64,000 bases of DNA. Source: Hellea balneolensis DSM 19091 (GTDB taxonomy: Bacteria; Pseudomonadota; Alphaproteobacteria; Caulobacterales; Maricaulaceae). Position numbers and translations under genes: made by a program. The stretch lies in NCBI RefSeq assembly GCF_000428525.1, contig NZ_AUAC01000002.1:1116001-1180000 (forward strand). The letters are read 5' to 3'. The notes beneath the pieces were generated by a model that had not been told where the DNA came from, made no database searches, and saw only the letters and a program-made list of their open reading frames with translations. Shown here one piece after another: positions 16,642-25,727 of this stretch (the stretch's first letter is position 1; the number at the start of each line of letters is the position of its first letter).

Positions 16642-17535
16642 CTATTTGGCCTGCTGTTGCTTTAAAACCCGCCCCGCGACAGCGTCCAATTTAGCTAGGA
16701 CCCTCGGATCGCGCACTTCAGGAGCTGTAATCATGGCGACATCGAGATTGGTTTCTATGCCTTGGGGCCCGTTTTCACGCGGGCCTTGGGCTTTTAAAAT
16801 TTTGACCATTTCGCGCACAGTGTTTGACGCTTTATTCGCGTTCTCCATTAATACCGCAATCACGGCGGCGACATCTACATTGCCGTGGCCTTCGTGCCAG
16901 CAGTCAAAGTCTGTGACCATAGCGACGGTGGCATAGGGCAGTTCGGCTTCGCGGGCGAGTTTGGCTTCTGGCATATTGGTCATGCCGATCACGTCACAGC
17001 CCCAGCTACGATACATATGGCTCTCGGCTTTGGTTGAGAATTGCGGGCCTTCCATAGCGAGATATGTTCCGCCTTGATGGACGGTGGTGCCTGCGGCATT
17101 GGCGGCTTTAGCGGCAAAGCTTGCGAGACGCGCGCAAACAGGGTCAGCGACAGAAACATGGGCGACCATGCCTTTGCCGAAGAAGCTTTTTTCGCGCTTA
17201 AATGTGCGGTCAATGAATTGATCGACAATAACAAAATCACCTGGCGGGTAATCTTCTTTCAGGGAGCCCACAGCGGAGAGAGAAAGAAGGTCCGTGCAGC
17301 CCGCCCGTTTCATAGCGTCAATATTGGCACGGTAATTGACATCGCTTGGCGTCAAAGGGTGTCCCCGGCCATGACGCGGAAGGAAGCGGAGCTTTATCCC
17401 GTCTAGCTCAGCAAAGAGGATATCATCAGAGGGCATGCCCCAAGGCGTTTCAATTGAAATCCATTCAGGGTTTTCAAGGCGTTCAATTTCGTAAAGGCCA
17501 GAGCCGCCAATAATCCCTAATACCCAGTCTGACAT
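16642..17535 (-). CDS. mtnP: S-methyl-5'-thioadenosine phosphorylase
   Basis: MtnP splits methylthioadenosine, the by-product of polyamine synthesis, into adenine and methylthioribose-1-phosphate for methionine salvage. The 297 residues match the family. Visible motifs are GIIGGSGLYEI at the N-terminus, LPRHGRGHPLTPSDVNYRAN, LAMEGPQFSTKAES with the purine-site residues, and MVTDFDCWH near 220, which distinguishes MTA phosphorylase from purine nucleoside phosphorylase. It stands alone downstream of the pet operon terminator; no other salvage genes are in view. Confidence 0.93.
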   Translation of the reverse strand: MSDWVLGIIGGSGLYEIERLENPEWISIETPWGMPSDDILFAELDGIKLRFLPRHGRGHPLTPSDVNYRANIDAMKRAGCTDLLSLSAVGSLKEDYPPGDFVIVDQFIDRTFKREKSFFGKGMVAHVSVADPVCARLASFAAKAANAAGTTVHQGGTYLAMEGPQFSTKAESHMYRSWGCDVIGMTNMPEAKLAREAELPYATVAMVTDFDCWHEGHGNVDVAAVIAVLMENANKASNTVREMVKILKAQGPRENGPQGIETNLDVAMITAPEVRDPRVLAKLDAVAGRVLKQQQAK

Positions 17536-17572
17536 TTAAACCTCCGCAGATTATTTTGATAACATCCTACAA

Positions 17573-17603
17573 AAAAACCGCCCGTTTAAAAGCGGGCGGT
17601 TTT
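17573..17603. terminator. Strong rho-independent terminator after petC
   Basis: ACCGCCCG and CGGGCGGT pair into an 8-bp GC-rich stem around loop TTTAAAAG, flanked by an A-run on one side and TTTT on the other. It ends the petABC transcript (minus strand) and isolates mtnP. Confidence 0.85.
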
Positions 17604-17625
17604 AACTTTTTCGTGTATTGAGCAC

Positions 17626-18492
17626 CTAATGCTCTACATCTTTCCAGACGCGTTTATAAGAGAACCATAAGAGCACAGCCAGGATCAATAGATATAACAT
17701 CGTCATAAATCCGGCGCTTTTGCGCTGTTCTAATTTCGGATCAGATGACCAAGCTAGAAATTCCGTAACGTCAGCCGCCATTTGCTCAACGGTCGCTTCC
17801 GGCGCAGCCACTTCGACCATTTCACCCGCATCATTTTTAACCATCATCGGGGCATATTCGACAAGCCCGTCCGATAAAGGGGCGGCCATTGAAATCTTAC
17901 CGCCATCCATAACGGGGTTATAATAAAGACCTGGGGTTAATTCGACATCATCGGGCTTCGGCGAGTCATAAGCCAGCATCAGGTTATAAAGGTAATCTGC
18001 TCCGCCGCCGCGCGCTGCAACAATTACAGAAAGATCTGGTGGTAGGCCGCCGCCATTACCGGCACGCGCTGCCGCTTCATTTGGGTAAATTGGGGGGAAT
18101 TTATCAGCGGGAATACCGGAGCGTTCAATAACATCACCTGTTTCGGTATCGATATCCTCTATCGTCCAATCTGCCGCAAAATTCTTTACGAGTGGGTTGT
18201 CATTGGGATTAGGAAAATCTTCATTGTAGAAAGGCGCGCCTTTATCACCAAGATGACGAAAGGAAAGGTGCTTTAGGGCGTGACAAGAGGCACAGACTTC
18301 GCGGTATACTTGATATCCACGTTGTGCGGCCGCTTTGTCATAAGTTCCAAAAGCGCCTTTAAAGTGCCAGTGCTTATGCTCCATTTTATAGTCGCCGGTT
18401 CCGCCGCCGCCAGCGGCATAAGCGAGCCCGGAAATCGCAGCAACAAGCGTCACTGCTCCGGTCAGGATAGCTGTTTTCATTTTTAATGCCAT
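17626..18492 (-). CDS. petC: Cytochrome c1 of the bc1 complex
   Basis: A 288-residue c-type cytochrome carrying electrons from the Rieske protein to cytochrome c. A signal peptide (MALKMKTAILTGAVTLVAAI…) leads to the haem site CASCH at residues 67-71; the axial methionine is in GGKISMAAPL and a C-terminal membrane anchor precedes KRVWKDVEH. The open frame extends upstream into petB, but ATG 18492 is chosen because AGGAGAG lies just ahead and the signal peptide starts there. It is 10 bp after the petB stop and last in the operon. Confidence 0.95.
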   Translation of the reverse strand: MALKMKTAILTGAVTLVAAISGLAYAAGGGGTGDYKMEHKHWHFKGAFGTYDKAAAQRGYQVYREVCASCHALKHLSFRHLGDKGAPFYNEDFPNPNDNPLVKNFAADWTIEDIDTETGDVIERSGIPADKFPPIYPNEAAARAGNGGGLPPDLSVIVAARGGGADYLYNLMLAYDSPKPDDVELTPGLYYNPVMDGGKISMAAPLSDGLVEYAPMMVKNDAGEMVEVAAPEATVEQMAADVTEFLAWSSDPKLEQRKSAGFMTMLYLLILAVLLWFSYKRVWKDVEH

Positions 18493-18502
18493 GATCCCTC
18501 TC

Positions 18503-19789
18503 CTATTCTGCCGGAACCGCAGCGCCATGCGAGCTATCCCCAAGGATAGCTTTTGTAATGGACTCCGGTCTGTCTTTTGGTTTTTCAACCAGTCCAAGTA
18601 TCGGCAGGATTATGACGAAATAAGCAAAGTAATAGAAGGTCGCGATCCGTGATAACCATGTAAAGTTCAAACCTTTATCGCCAACACTCAGGAAGGGCAC
18701 CATGTTGTCAGGTGTCTCCGCGCCGCACCATCCGAGAATGAAGCAGAAGAATAGGAAAATCCAGAAGAAGCCGCGCGCTACAGGACGGAAGCGCATAGAG
18801 CGCACTTTAGAAGTATCAAGCCATGGCAATACGAAGAGCACGGCAATCGCGCCGAGCATTAATAGAATACCTGCAAGCTTATCCGGCACAGCCCGCAAAA
18901 TCGCATAGAAGGGCAAGAAATACCATTCAGGCACAATATGCGGTGGTGTTTTAAGTGCGTCAGCTTCGATATAGTTATCCGCGTGACCCAATGCATCTGG
19001 CTGATAGAAGAGGAAGAACGCAAATATTAGAAGGAAGACAACAACCGCAAAAGCGTCTTTAACTGTGTAATAAGGGTGGAAACTTAGCGTGTCTTTCTTG
19101 GTTTTAGGCGTAATGCCAATTGGGTTATTTTGTCCGACATGATGTAATGCCCAGACATGGACGCCAACAAGAGCGGCAATCACGAATGGCAACAAGTAAT
19201 GCAGTGCAAAGAAACGGTTTAGCGTCGCATTATCAACAGCATAGCCCCCCAATAACCACTGCTGTAAGCTCTCCCCCACAACAGGAACAGCGCCAAAGAA
19301 GCCCGTAATAACGGTTGCGCCCCAGAAAGACATTTGCCCCCATGGAAGTGTGTAACCTAAGAAGCCTGTGGCCATCATGACGAGGTAAATCAAACAGCCG
19401 ATAATCCACAGGACCTCTCGCGGAGCCTTATAAGACCCATAATAAAGCCCCCGGAACATGTGCACATAAACGGCGAAGAAGAACATGGATGCACCGACCG
19501 CATGCATAGGCTGTAGCAACCATCCGAAAGGCACATCACGACGAATACGCTGAACAGACTCGAACGCCAGTTCCGTATGCGGCACATAATGCATTGCTAA
19601 AATGATGCCTGTGATAATTTGTGAGACGAGGCAGAGCGTTAGAATGCCGCCAAAAGTATACCAATAGTTCAAATTACGCGGTGACGGAAACGTCATAAAA
19701 TCCGCACCCATGCGAATGATTGGCAGACGATGGTCAAGCCACTTCGTCGCGGCGTATTTGGGTTCGTATGTAGAAGGATGTCCGCTCAT
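18503..19789 (-). CDS. petB: Cytochrome b of the bc1 complex
   Basis: A 428-residue membrane protein that oxidises ubiquinol and carries two b haems. Eight membrane helices are visible; the haem-ligand histidines lie in [20 protein letters not shown]-type helix 2 and in [11 protein letters not shown] helix 4. The quinol-oxidation site motif PEWY occurs in [16 protein letters not shown]. Length fits an unsplit alphaproteobacterial cytochrome b. It starts 2 bp after the Rieske gene stop, giving the usual petA-petB-petC order. Confidence 0.96.
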   Translation of the reverse strand: MSGHPSTYEPKYAATKWLDHRLPIIRMGADFMTFPSPRNLNYWYTFGGILTLCLVSQIITGIILAMHYVPHTELAFESVQRIRRDVPFGWLLQPMHAVGASMFFFAVYVHMFRGLYYGSYKAPREVLWIIGCLIYLVMMATGFLGYTLPWGQMSFWGATVITGFFGAVPVVGESLQQWLLGGYAVDNATLNRFFALHYLLPFVIAALVGVHVWALHHVGQNNPIGITPKTKKDTLSFHPYYTVKDAFAVVVFLLIFAFFLFYQPDALGHADNYIEADALKTPPHIVPEWYFLPFYAILRAVPDKLAGILLMLGAIAVLFVLPWLDTSKVRSMRFRPVARGFFWIFLFFCFILGWCGAETPDNMVPFLSVGDKGLNFTWLSRIATFYYFAYFVIILPILGLVEKPKDRPESITKAILGDSSHGAAVPAE

Positions 19790-19791
19790 TA

Positions 19792-20352
19792 CTAACCTAC
19801 CTTAATCACTGTGTCTGAAATATATTCGTAATCGGGAATCGTCATATTCTTAGGTGCAGGCCCCTTACGGATGCGACCAGATGTATCATAATGCGAGCCA
19901 TGGCACGGACAATACCAGCCATCATAATCACCCGCTTCGCCAACCGGAATACAGCCGAAATGCGTACAAACACCAACCATTACAAGGAAACGCGGGTCAA
20001 TCGTGCCGTCTGGCTTGGCGACCAATCGCTCATTATCTGTTTGCGGGTCTGGGCATTTTGAAATGTCTGTATTCTCTGCCTCAGCTATTTCAGCAGGTGT
20101 ACGGTGACGCACAAAGACAGGGACACCGCGCCAAAGCATTTTTAGCTGCTGCCCTTCGGCAACATTTGCGAGATTAATTTCAATTGAACCCGCAGCCAAA
20201 GTATCAGCAGCTTTGCCCATTTGAGCGACAAGTGGCCATCCTAATGAGACAGCTCCCGCAGCCGCAGCCGCGCCTGTCGCAATAAAAATAAAATCGCGCT
20301 TATCGTCATCGATAGCTTCGCCATGGGCGTCTGTGACTTGCGTGTCGGACAT
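19792..20352 (-). CDS. petA: Ubiquinol-cytochrome c reductase Rieske iron-sulfur subunit
   Basis: A 186-residue protein with an N-terminal membrane anchor ([20 protein letters not shown]) and a periplasmic Rieske domain. The cluster ligands are in CTHFGCIPV and CPCHGSHYD, with the disulfide cysteines in the same boxes. It accepts the first electron from ubiquinol in the bc1 complex. It heads the petABC operon; a 22-bp hairpin-like repeat lies in the leader 27 bp upstream. Confidence 0.96.
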   Translation of the reverse strand: MSDTQVTDAHGEAIDDDKRDFIFIATGAAAAAGAVSLGWPLVAQMGKAADTLAAGSIEINLANVAEGQQLKMLWRGVPVFVRHRTPAEIAEAENTDISKCPDPQTDNERLVAKPDGTIDPRFLVMVGVCTHFGCIPVGEAGDYDGWYCPCHGSHYDTSGRIRKGPAPKNMTIPDYEYISDTVIKVG

Positions 20353-20378
20353 AATCTGTCCTCTCCTCTTCGGATCGC

Positions 20379-20400
20379 GTCTTTTGTGTTCTCAAAAGAC
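20379..20400. promoter_or_regulatory. Inverted repeat in the petABC leader
   Basis: GTCTTTTG (20379-20386) and CAAAAGAC (20393-20400) are perfect inverted arms around TGTTCT, 27 bp upstream of the petA start. It could be an operator or an mRNA hairpin; no T-run makes a terminator unlikely. Confidence 0.4.
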
Positions 20401-20504
20401 ATAGTTGTTCTGCCGTGCGTTCTATATATATGTAGTGGCAATTTCCACCGTTTATTCGCGTTAAAACGCCGCAATGTGAGAGTTGCCGCAGATTGATAAA
20501 TATT

Positions 20505-20954
20505 ATGAAAATTATTCTCTATCAGCCCGATATGGCCGGAAACCTGGGCGCAGCTATGCGCTCTTGTGCTTGTTTTGGCATTGATCTTGAGGTGATAGAA
20601 CCTTGCGGCTTTCCGCTAACGGCCAAGGCGCTCCGCCGTACCGCCATGGATTACGGCGCGCCGGAGACATTAAAGCGCCACAACAGTTGGGAAAACTTCG
20701 AATCCGGCAGCGAATCGGGGCGATTAGTATTGTTTACAACGCGAGGCGCAACACCACTTACCGAATTTAAGTTTGAACCTCATGATCGCTTGCTCTTTGG
20801 ACGCGAAAGCGCCGGTGTGCCAGAAACGGTGCATCAAGCGGCAGATGAAAGAGTCATTATTCCGATAGCAAAAGGGGCAAGAAGTTTTAACCTCGCAACG
20901 TCTGTCGCGATAGCCGCCTTTGAAGCCTTGCGGCAGACGGAGGGTTTGCCATGA
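20505..20954 (+). CDS. trmL: tRNA (cytidine/uridine-34 2'-O)-methyltransferase
   Basis: A SPOUT-fold methyltransferase of 149 residues that methylates the wobble ribose of tRNA(Leu) isoacceptors. The N-terminus KIILYQPDMAGNLGAAMRSC matches TrmL (usually P-x-x-x-G-N-x-G). The C-terminal knot motifs are LLFGRESAGVP and IPIAKGARSFNLATSVAIA. The frame can extend four codons to a TTG, but ATG 20505 is preferred. It is divergent from petA and overlaps the DUF559 gene by 4 bp. Confidence 0.92.
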   Translation: MKIILYQPDMAGNLGAAMRSCACFGIDLEVIEPCGFPLTAKALRRTAMDYGAPETLKRHNSWENFESGSESGRLVLFTTRGATPLTEFKFEPHDRLLFGRESAGVPETVHQAADERVIIPIAKGARSFNLATSVAIAAFEALRQTEGLP

Positions 20955-21286
20955 GCGGGAAACGCAAATTAGCCATATCCAGAGCGCGGGCGTTACGAAA
21001 ATCCGAAACAGATCCTGAGAGCCTGATATGGCGCGAATTACGCGGACGCCGCGAAGATGGCTTGAAATTCAGACGTCAACATCCTGTCCCGCCTTATATT
21101 CTCGACTTCGCGGAACGAACGCTCAAACTCGCCATAGAGATAGATGGCGCAACGCATAGCACTGACGCCGAAAAAGCTTATGATACTGCGAGGACAGCTT
21201 TCCTATCGTCAAAAGGTTGGACTGTCATTCGCTTTACAAATAGTGATGTCTTTGAAGATATTGATGAAATGCTTGAAGCGGTTTGA
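20951..21286 (+). CDS. DUF559 (Vsr-like) endonuclease-domain protein
   Basis: A 111-residue protein with the DUF559/very-short-patch-repair nuclease fold. The N-terminal RARALRKSETDPESLIWRELRGRR is the usual DUF559 lead, then FRRQHPVPPYILDF and KLAIEIDGATH supply the D…E-x-D core of a PD-(D/E)XK-like site, and VIRFTNSDVFED closes the domain. Its cellular role is not established for the family. It overlaps trmL by 4 bp and is followed by a pair of palindromic repeat units. Confidence 0.85.
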   Translation: MSGKRKLAISRARALRKSETDPESLIWRELRGRREDGLKFRRQHPVPPYILDFAERTLKLAIEIDGATHSTDAEKAYDTARTAFLSSKGWTVIRFTNSDVFEDIDEMLEAV

Positions 21287-21344
21287 CGAAAAGCAATGGA
21301 AATGAAAAGGATGAAAGATGCGGGTAAAAAATAAGACACGCGCC

Positions 21345-21400
21345 CTCTTCTCCCCGCACGCGGGGGGAAGTCCCCTAGCGTTAGCGAAGGGGGTGGGGGG
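21345..21400 (+). repeat. Palindromic intergenic repeat unit, copy A
   Basis: The unit begins CTCTTCTCCCC, has a variable 6-base loop, then GGGGGGAAGT, followed by a second hairpin of the type CCCCT-AGCG-TTAGCG-AAGGGG and a G-run. Two stem-loops are predicted. Copy B (21441-21500) has the same layout on the opposite strand. Confidence 0.75.
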
Positions 21401-21440
21401 CTGTAACGATAATATCGAAATTCGAGTTCTAAAACGCAAG

Positions 21441-21500
21441 TTCCCCCCCATCGACCTCCGCTGCGCTCCGGCCACTTCCCCCCATAAATGGGGAGAAGAG
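21441..21500 (-). repeat. Palindromic intergenic repeat unit, copy B (inverted relative to copy A)
   Basis: Read on the reverse strand it begins CTCTTCTCCCC, variable loop ATTTAT, GGGGGGAAGT, then GGCCGGAGCGCAGCGGAGG and a G-run, aligning with copy A end to end apart from the loops. The inverted pair is separated by 40 bp and ends 25 bp before hemF. Confidence 0.75.
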
Positions 21501-21525
21501 AAACTAAACATAAAGACCGACGTCC

Positions 21526-22389
21526 ATGTTTGATACTCGCAAAGAAGCTACCGCCGCTTGGTTTAAATCCCTTCGTGACGATATTTGCATGGAGTTTGAG
21601 GCTTTGGAGCGTGAGGCTCCGGCCGAGCTTTACCCTGGCGAACCAGGCACATTCATATTTGAGCCTTGGGAGCGCAAAGTTGAGAACGGCGGCGGAGGCA
21701 CGGGCGGCATGCTACGCGGGCGGTTCTTTGAAAAATGCGGCGTGCATATTTCTGTCGTTAAAGGTGAGTTTGAGGGCGAGATTCGTGAGCGTGTCCCCGG
21801 CGCAAAAGACGATCCGCGATTCTGGGCGGCAGGCATTTCGCTCATTGCGCATATGCACAACCCCCATGTGCCCTGCGTGCATTTTAACACCCGCTATATC
21901 GTGACCACCAAAGATTGGTTTGGCGGCGGCGGCGATCTGACCCCGACCCAGGCCAAAGACCGCATGCAAACTTCGCCCGACGCCATTGCCTTTCACGCCG
22001 GCATGAAAGCGGCTTGTGATAAACATGCGGTGGCGGATTACGACGCATTTAAACAAGGCTGTGACGATTATTTCCACCTGCATCACCGCGATGAAGCGCG
22101 AGGCGTAGGCGGCATTTTCTATGACCGCTTCAATAGTGGCGATTGGGAGGCCGACTTTGCCTTTACCCAGGATGTCGGACGACATTTCAAAAAGACCTAT
22201 GCGGCCATCGCCCGCCGCCGCATGGATGAGCCGTGGACAGAGCTCGACCGCGAAGAGCAACTCATACAGCGGGGACGCTATGTCGAGTTTAATCTATTAT
22301 GGGATCGCGGCACGACATTCGGGCTTAAGACGGGCGGGAATATCAAGACGATATTAAGCTCCATGCCACCTATAGTGAAATGGCCATAA
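21526..22389 (+). CDS. hemF: Oxygen-dependent coproporphyrinogen III oxidase
   Basis: HemF performs aerobic decarboxylation of coproporphyrinogen III to protoporphyrinogen IX in haem synthesis. The 287 residues match the family. Seen are ENGGGGTGGMLRGRFFEKCGV near the N-terminus, HMHNPHVPCVHFNTRYI, WFGGGGDLTPTQ, the EARGVGGIFYDRF signature, and YVEFNLLWDRGTTFGLKTG near the end. The palindromic repeats lie just upstream, so its promoter or 5' leader may be inside or between them. Confidence 0.95.
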   Translation: MFDTRKEATAAWFKSLRDDICMEFEALEREAPAELYPGEPGTFIFEPWERKVENGGGGTGGMLRGRFFEKCGVHISVVKGEFEGEIRERVPGAKDDPRFWAAGISLIAHMHNPHVPCVHFNTRYIVTTKDWFGGGGDLTPTQAKDRMQTSPDAIAFHAGMKAACDKHAVADYDAFKQGCDDYFHLHHRDEARGVGGIFYDRFNSGDWEADFAFTQDVGRHFKKTYAAIARRRMDEPWTELDREEQLIQRGRYVEFNLLWDRGTTFGLKTGGNIKTILSSMPPIVKWP

Positions 22390-22446
22390 AGATAAGGTGA
22401 TGATCGTGCATTAGGTGTTTTTGATATTTCGTGCTATACATTTTAC

Positions 22447-23013
22447 ATGACCAATATTTCTAAATTCCTCCTCGCCTCAGTCTTTTCGATCACTATGACA
22501 GCTTCAGCCTCTGCGCAGATCGTTGTTCAAGGCGGCGGCGCGGCGCGGGATTGTTATATGAGCACAAAAGCCGGAAATCCGGGACGTATCGGCACGATAA
22601 AGACTTGCCGCATGGCCCTAACCGAACCGCTCTCGAATAAAGACTTGGCCGCGACCCATGTAAATCTCGGCGTGCTGCTCATGCGCAAGGGCGATTACTC
22701 AGAAGCCCAAGCCCACTATGCGCAGGCTATTGAAATGCGTCCCAAATTGGCCGAGGCCTATATCAATCATGCCGCGAGTTTAATTTATTCATCCAATTAT
22801 CAAGAGGCTTTGAATGCGATTAATATGGCCATAGAGCTCGGCACGGACAAGATGCCGGAAGCCCTTTATAACCGTGCCATAGCGCATGACCGGCTCAAGA
22901 ATTATAAGGGCGCTTACAAGGATTTAAAACAAGCCTTGGTCTTGCGTCCCGATTGGGCTCCTGCATTGGATTTGATTTCAAGTTATCAAGTCGCAAGCCC
23001 CGCAAAATCATAA
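22447..23013 (+). CDS. Exported tetratricopeptide-repeat protein
   Basis: A 188-residue protein with a signal peptide (about residues 1-23, ending A-S-A-Q). The mature part has three TPR units: AATHVNLGVLLMRKGDYSE, AEAYINHAASLIYSSNYQE and PEALYNRAIAHDRLKNYKG. Probably a periplasmic adaptor. No catalytic domain. It lies between hemF and fabA, each separated by more than 50 bp, so co-regulation is uncertain. Confidence 0.78.
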   Translation: MTNISKFLLASVFSITMTASASAQIVVQGGGAARDCYMSTKAGNPGRIGTIKTCRMALTEPLSNKDLAATHVNLGVLLMRKGDYSEAQAHYAQAIEMRPKLAEAYINHAASLIYSSNYQEALNAINMAIELGTDKMPEALYNRAIAHDRLKNYKGAYKDLKQALVLRPDWAPALDLISSYQVASPAKS

Positions 23014-23088
23014 GGCTTAAATGGCCTTACCCCGCTATTCTGGCTTGAAGTTATAGTTCTATCCTCTATCACATAGGCTCAAAACATT

Positions 23089-23634
23089 ATGGGCCCTTTG
23101 AGCATGAAAAAAATACAATCCTCCTATGATTATGACGACCTGATCGTCAGCGGTGAGAAGAGCCTGTTTGGGCCAGGTAACGCCAAACTGCCCTTGCCGC
23201 CCATGCTGATGCTCGACCGGATTACGCATATGGATGATGATGGCGGAGAACATGGTAAAGGGCAGCTCATCGCTGAATTGGATGTGAACCCTGATCTCTG
23301 GTTTTTTGAGTGTCATTTCAAAGGTGACCCTGTCATGCCGGGCTGTTTGGGATTAGACGCCATGTGGCAACTCGTCGGATTTTGGCTCGGCTGGTCAGGT
23401 TCACCAGGACGGGGCCGGGCACTCGGTGTAGGCGAGGTGAAATTTACAGGCCAAGTAACGCCGGATATTAAAAAAGTCCGTTACGAGATTGAGTTAAAGC
23501 GCGTCATTCGCCGCCGTCTTGTCCTCGGCATTGCTGATGGCCGCATGTATGCCGATGATGAGTTAATTTACAAAGCCAAAGACCTGCGCGTCGGGCTATT
23601 CATACCAGAAAATACGACTGAGGGAGTTGCCTAA
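23089..23634 (+). CDS. fabA: 3-hydroxydecanoyl-ACP dehydratase/isomerase
   Basis: FabA dehydrates 3-hydroxydecanoyl-ACP and isomerises trans-2 to cis-3-decenoyl-ACP, starting unsaturated fatty acid synthesis. The 181 residues contain the catalytic histidine in [16 protein letters not shown] and the aspartate in GLDAMWQ. ATG at 23104 ([13 protein letters not shown]) aligns better with FabA N-termini and may be the true start. Its stop shares a base with the fabB start. Confidence 0.94.
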   Translation: MGPLSMKKIQSSYDYDDLIVSGEKSLFGPGNAKLPLPPMLMLDRITHMDDDGGEHGKGQLIAELDVNPDLWFFECHFKGDPVMPGCLGLDAMWQLVGFWLGWSGSPGRGRALGVGEVKFTGQVTPDIKKVRYEIELKRVIRRRLVLGIADGRMYADDELIYKAKDLRVGLFIPENTTEGVA

Positions 23635-24866
23635 TGCGCCGCGTTGTTGTCACCGGAATCGGAATTGTTTCGTGCATTGGCAATAGCCAAGATGAAGTTG
23701 CCGCAAACTTAAAAGCCGGTAAATCGGGTATCACCAAAGACGAAAAAATGGCGGAACTAGGCTTTCGCAGTCAGGTCTCAGGCCGTCCCGCTGATACAGC
23801 TGATCGCGCGAAAGAGGCCATCGGCAAGCGCTCCTTACGCTTTATGGCAGATGCCGCTCAGTGGTCAGCCCTCGCGATGCATGACGCCATTGAGGATGCA
23901 AAGCTAACTGAAGAGCAAGTCTCAAGTGATCGCACAGGTATCATTGCAGGTTCTGGTGGCCCCTCTGCGATAGAGATTGTGCGTGCAGCAGATATTACGC
24001 GTAAGAATAATTCGCCAAAACGTATCGGGCCTTTCGCGGTGCCCAAAGCCATGTCGTCGACTGTCTCTGCAACTCTGGCGACCCATTTCAAAATTAAAGG
24101 CGTGAACTATTCAATCACCTCAGCTTGCACCACATCGCTCCATTGTATTGGCGCGGCCTGTGAGCAAATCCAATGGGGAAAGCAAGATGTTATGTTTGCT
24201 GGCGGCGGCGAAGAAGTTGAATGGGCGATGAGCTCGCTTTTTGACGCCATGGGCGCCATGAGCAGCAAGTATAATGACACGCCTGAAACAGCCTCTCGCG
24301 CCTTTGACGCAACGCGCGACGGTTTTGTCATTGCAGGCGGCGCAGGCATGGTGGTCCTCGAAGAGTATGAGCACGCCGTTGCGCGCGGCGCTAAAATCTA
24401 TGCCGAGATTACAGGCTATGCCGCGACATCAGATGGCTATGATATGGTGGCCCCTTCAGGCGAAGGTGCTGAACGTGCCATGCGCATGGCCCTCGAAGAT
24501 GCGGCTACACGCGGCGTTACCAAGGTCGATTATATCAACCCACATGCGACCTCCACACCTGTCGGCGATGTGGCCGAAACCAGCGCCATTCACCGCGTCT
24601 TTGGCGAGGACGGGCCTTATATCTCTGCCACCAAATGCCTGACAGGTCACAGCCTCGGCGCGGCGGGTGTGCAAGAAGCGATTTACAGCCTTATCATGAT
24701 GGATCGCGGTTTCGTCGCCCCCTCTATCAATATTACAGAACTCGACCCAGAGCTTCCGACGGTAAACATTGCCCGCGAAATGGTCGAGACTGAATTGACG
24801 TCAATCATGTCAAATAGTTTCGGTTTTGGCGGAACGAATGGCAGTGTCATTTTCACTAAAGTGTAA
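23634..24866 (+). CDS. fabB: 3-oxoacyl-ACP synthase I
   Basis: FabB elongates acyl-ACPs including the cis-3-decenoyl product of FabA. The thiolase-fold active site is Cys165 in [11 protein letters not shown], His304 in [11 protein letters not shown] and His339 in [11 protein letters not shown]. Length is 410 residues, as expected. Pairing with fabA marks it as FabB rather than FabF. It is translationally coupled to fabA (1 bp overlap) and 30 bp ahead of fabI. Confidence 0.95.
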   Translation: MRRVVVTGIGIVSCIGNSQDEVAANLKAGKSGITKDEKMAELGFRSQVSGRPADTADRAKEAIGKRSLRFMADAAQWSALAMHDAIEDAKLTEEQVSSDRTGIIAGSGGPSAIEIVRAADITRKNNSPKRIGPFAVPKAMSSTVSATLATHFKIKGVNYSITSACTTSLHCIGAACEQIQWGKQDVMFAGGGEEVEWAMSSLFDAMGAMSSKYNDTPETASRAFDATRDGFVIAGGAGMVVLEEYEHAVARGAKIYAEITGYAATSDGYDMVAPSGEGAERAMRMALEDAATRGVTKVDYINPHATSTPVGDVAETSAIHRVFGEDGPYISATKCLTGHSLGAAGVQEAIYSLIMMDRGFVAPSINITELDPELPTVNIAREMVETELTSIMSNSFGFGGTNGSVIFTKV

Positions 24867-24896
24867 AACACAAACAGTCTAAATAAGGATAAAGTC

Positions 24897-25727
24897 ATGG
24901 CAGAGCAAAACTTTCCAACCGGTCAATTGATGGCCGGGAAACGCGGCCTTATCATGGGTGTTGCAAATAAGAATTCCATCGCTTGGGCCATTGCCCGTCA
25001 ACTTGCCGCCCAAGGCGCAGAGCTAGCCTTTACCTATCAAGGTGATGCCCTGCTCCGCCGCGTGAAGCCTCTCGCGGAATCTGTTGGCTCTGACATTCTT
25101 TGCGAATGTGACGTGACCAATGACGCAACGATGGACAGCACCTTTGCGACTCTGAAGGAAAAATGGGGCACAATTGATTTCCTCGTTCACGCCATTGCCT
25201 TTGCGGGTAAAGACCAACTCGCGGGAAGTTTTATCGATAATACAACGCGCGAGGGCTTTAAATCCGCGCTTGATATCTCCGCCTATAGTTTTGTCGATGC
25301 AGGTCGCCGCGCCAGCGAGATCATGAATGATGGCGGCGCAATGGTCACACTCACCTATCTAGGCTCAGAACGCGTCATCCCTAATTACAACGTGATGGGC
25401 GTCGCCAAAGCCGCGCTTGAGGCTAGCATGCGCTACATGGCCGCTGATCTTGGCCCGCGCCAAATCCGCGTCAATGCAATCTCAGCAGGTCCGATTAAAA
25501 CACTCGCGGCCGCGGGTATTGGCTCAGGCCGCCATATGTTCCGCTTCAACAAAGCCGCCAGCGCGATGCAAGATAATACCGACCCGATGGGCGTCGCGGG
25601 CGCGGCGCTTTATCTGCTCTCAGACCTTGGCCTCTCCTGCACAGGCGAAACCCATCACGTCGATGGCGGCTTCCACGCGATAGGGATGCCGCAAGAAGGC
25701 CCCCTTCGGGAGAGCATGCCGGATTAA
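24897..25727 (+). CDS. fabI: Enoyl-ACP reductase (NADH)
   Basis: A short-chain dehydrogenase of 276 residues reducing the 2-enoyl bond in each elongation cycle. The N-terminal GKRGLIMGVANKNSIAWAIA is the FabI dinucleotide-binding motif, and the active site is Y-x6-K in NYNVMGVAKAALE. FabI is the target of triclosan and isoniazid-like inhibitors. Third gene of the fabA-fabB-fabI run; its stop overlaps the convergent HD gene end by 4 bp. Confidence 0.95.
   Translation: MAEQNFPTGQLMAGKRGLIMGVANKNSIAWAIARQLAAQGAELAFTYQGDALLRRVKPLAESVGSDILCECDVTNDATMDSTFATLKEKWGTIDFLVHAIAFAGKDQLAGSFIDNTTREGFKSALDISAYSFVDAGRRASEIMNDGGAMVTLTYLGSERVIPNYNVMGVAKAALEASMRYMAADLGPRQIRVNAISAGPIKTLAAAGIGSGRHMFRFNKAASAMQDNTDPMGVAGAALYLLSDLGLSCTGETHHVDGGFHAIGMPQEGPLRESMPD

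Noticed and set aside
21488-21904. 138-codon frame across the repeat and hemF start
   Set aside because: It lies out of frame within hemF, whose product is clear.
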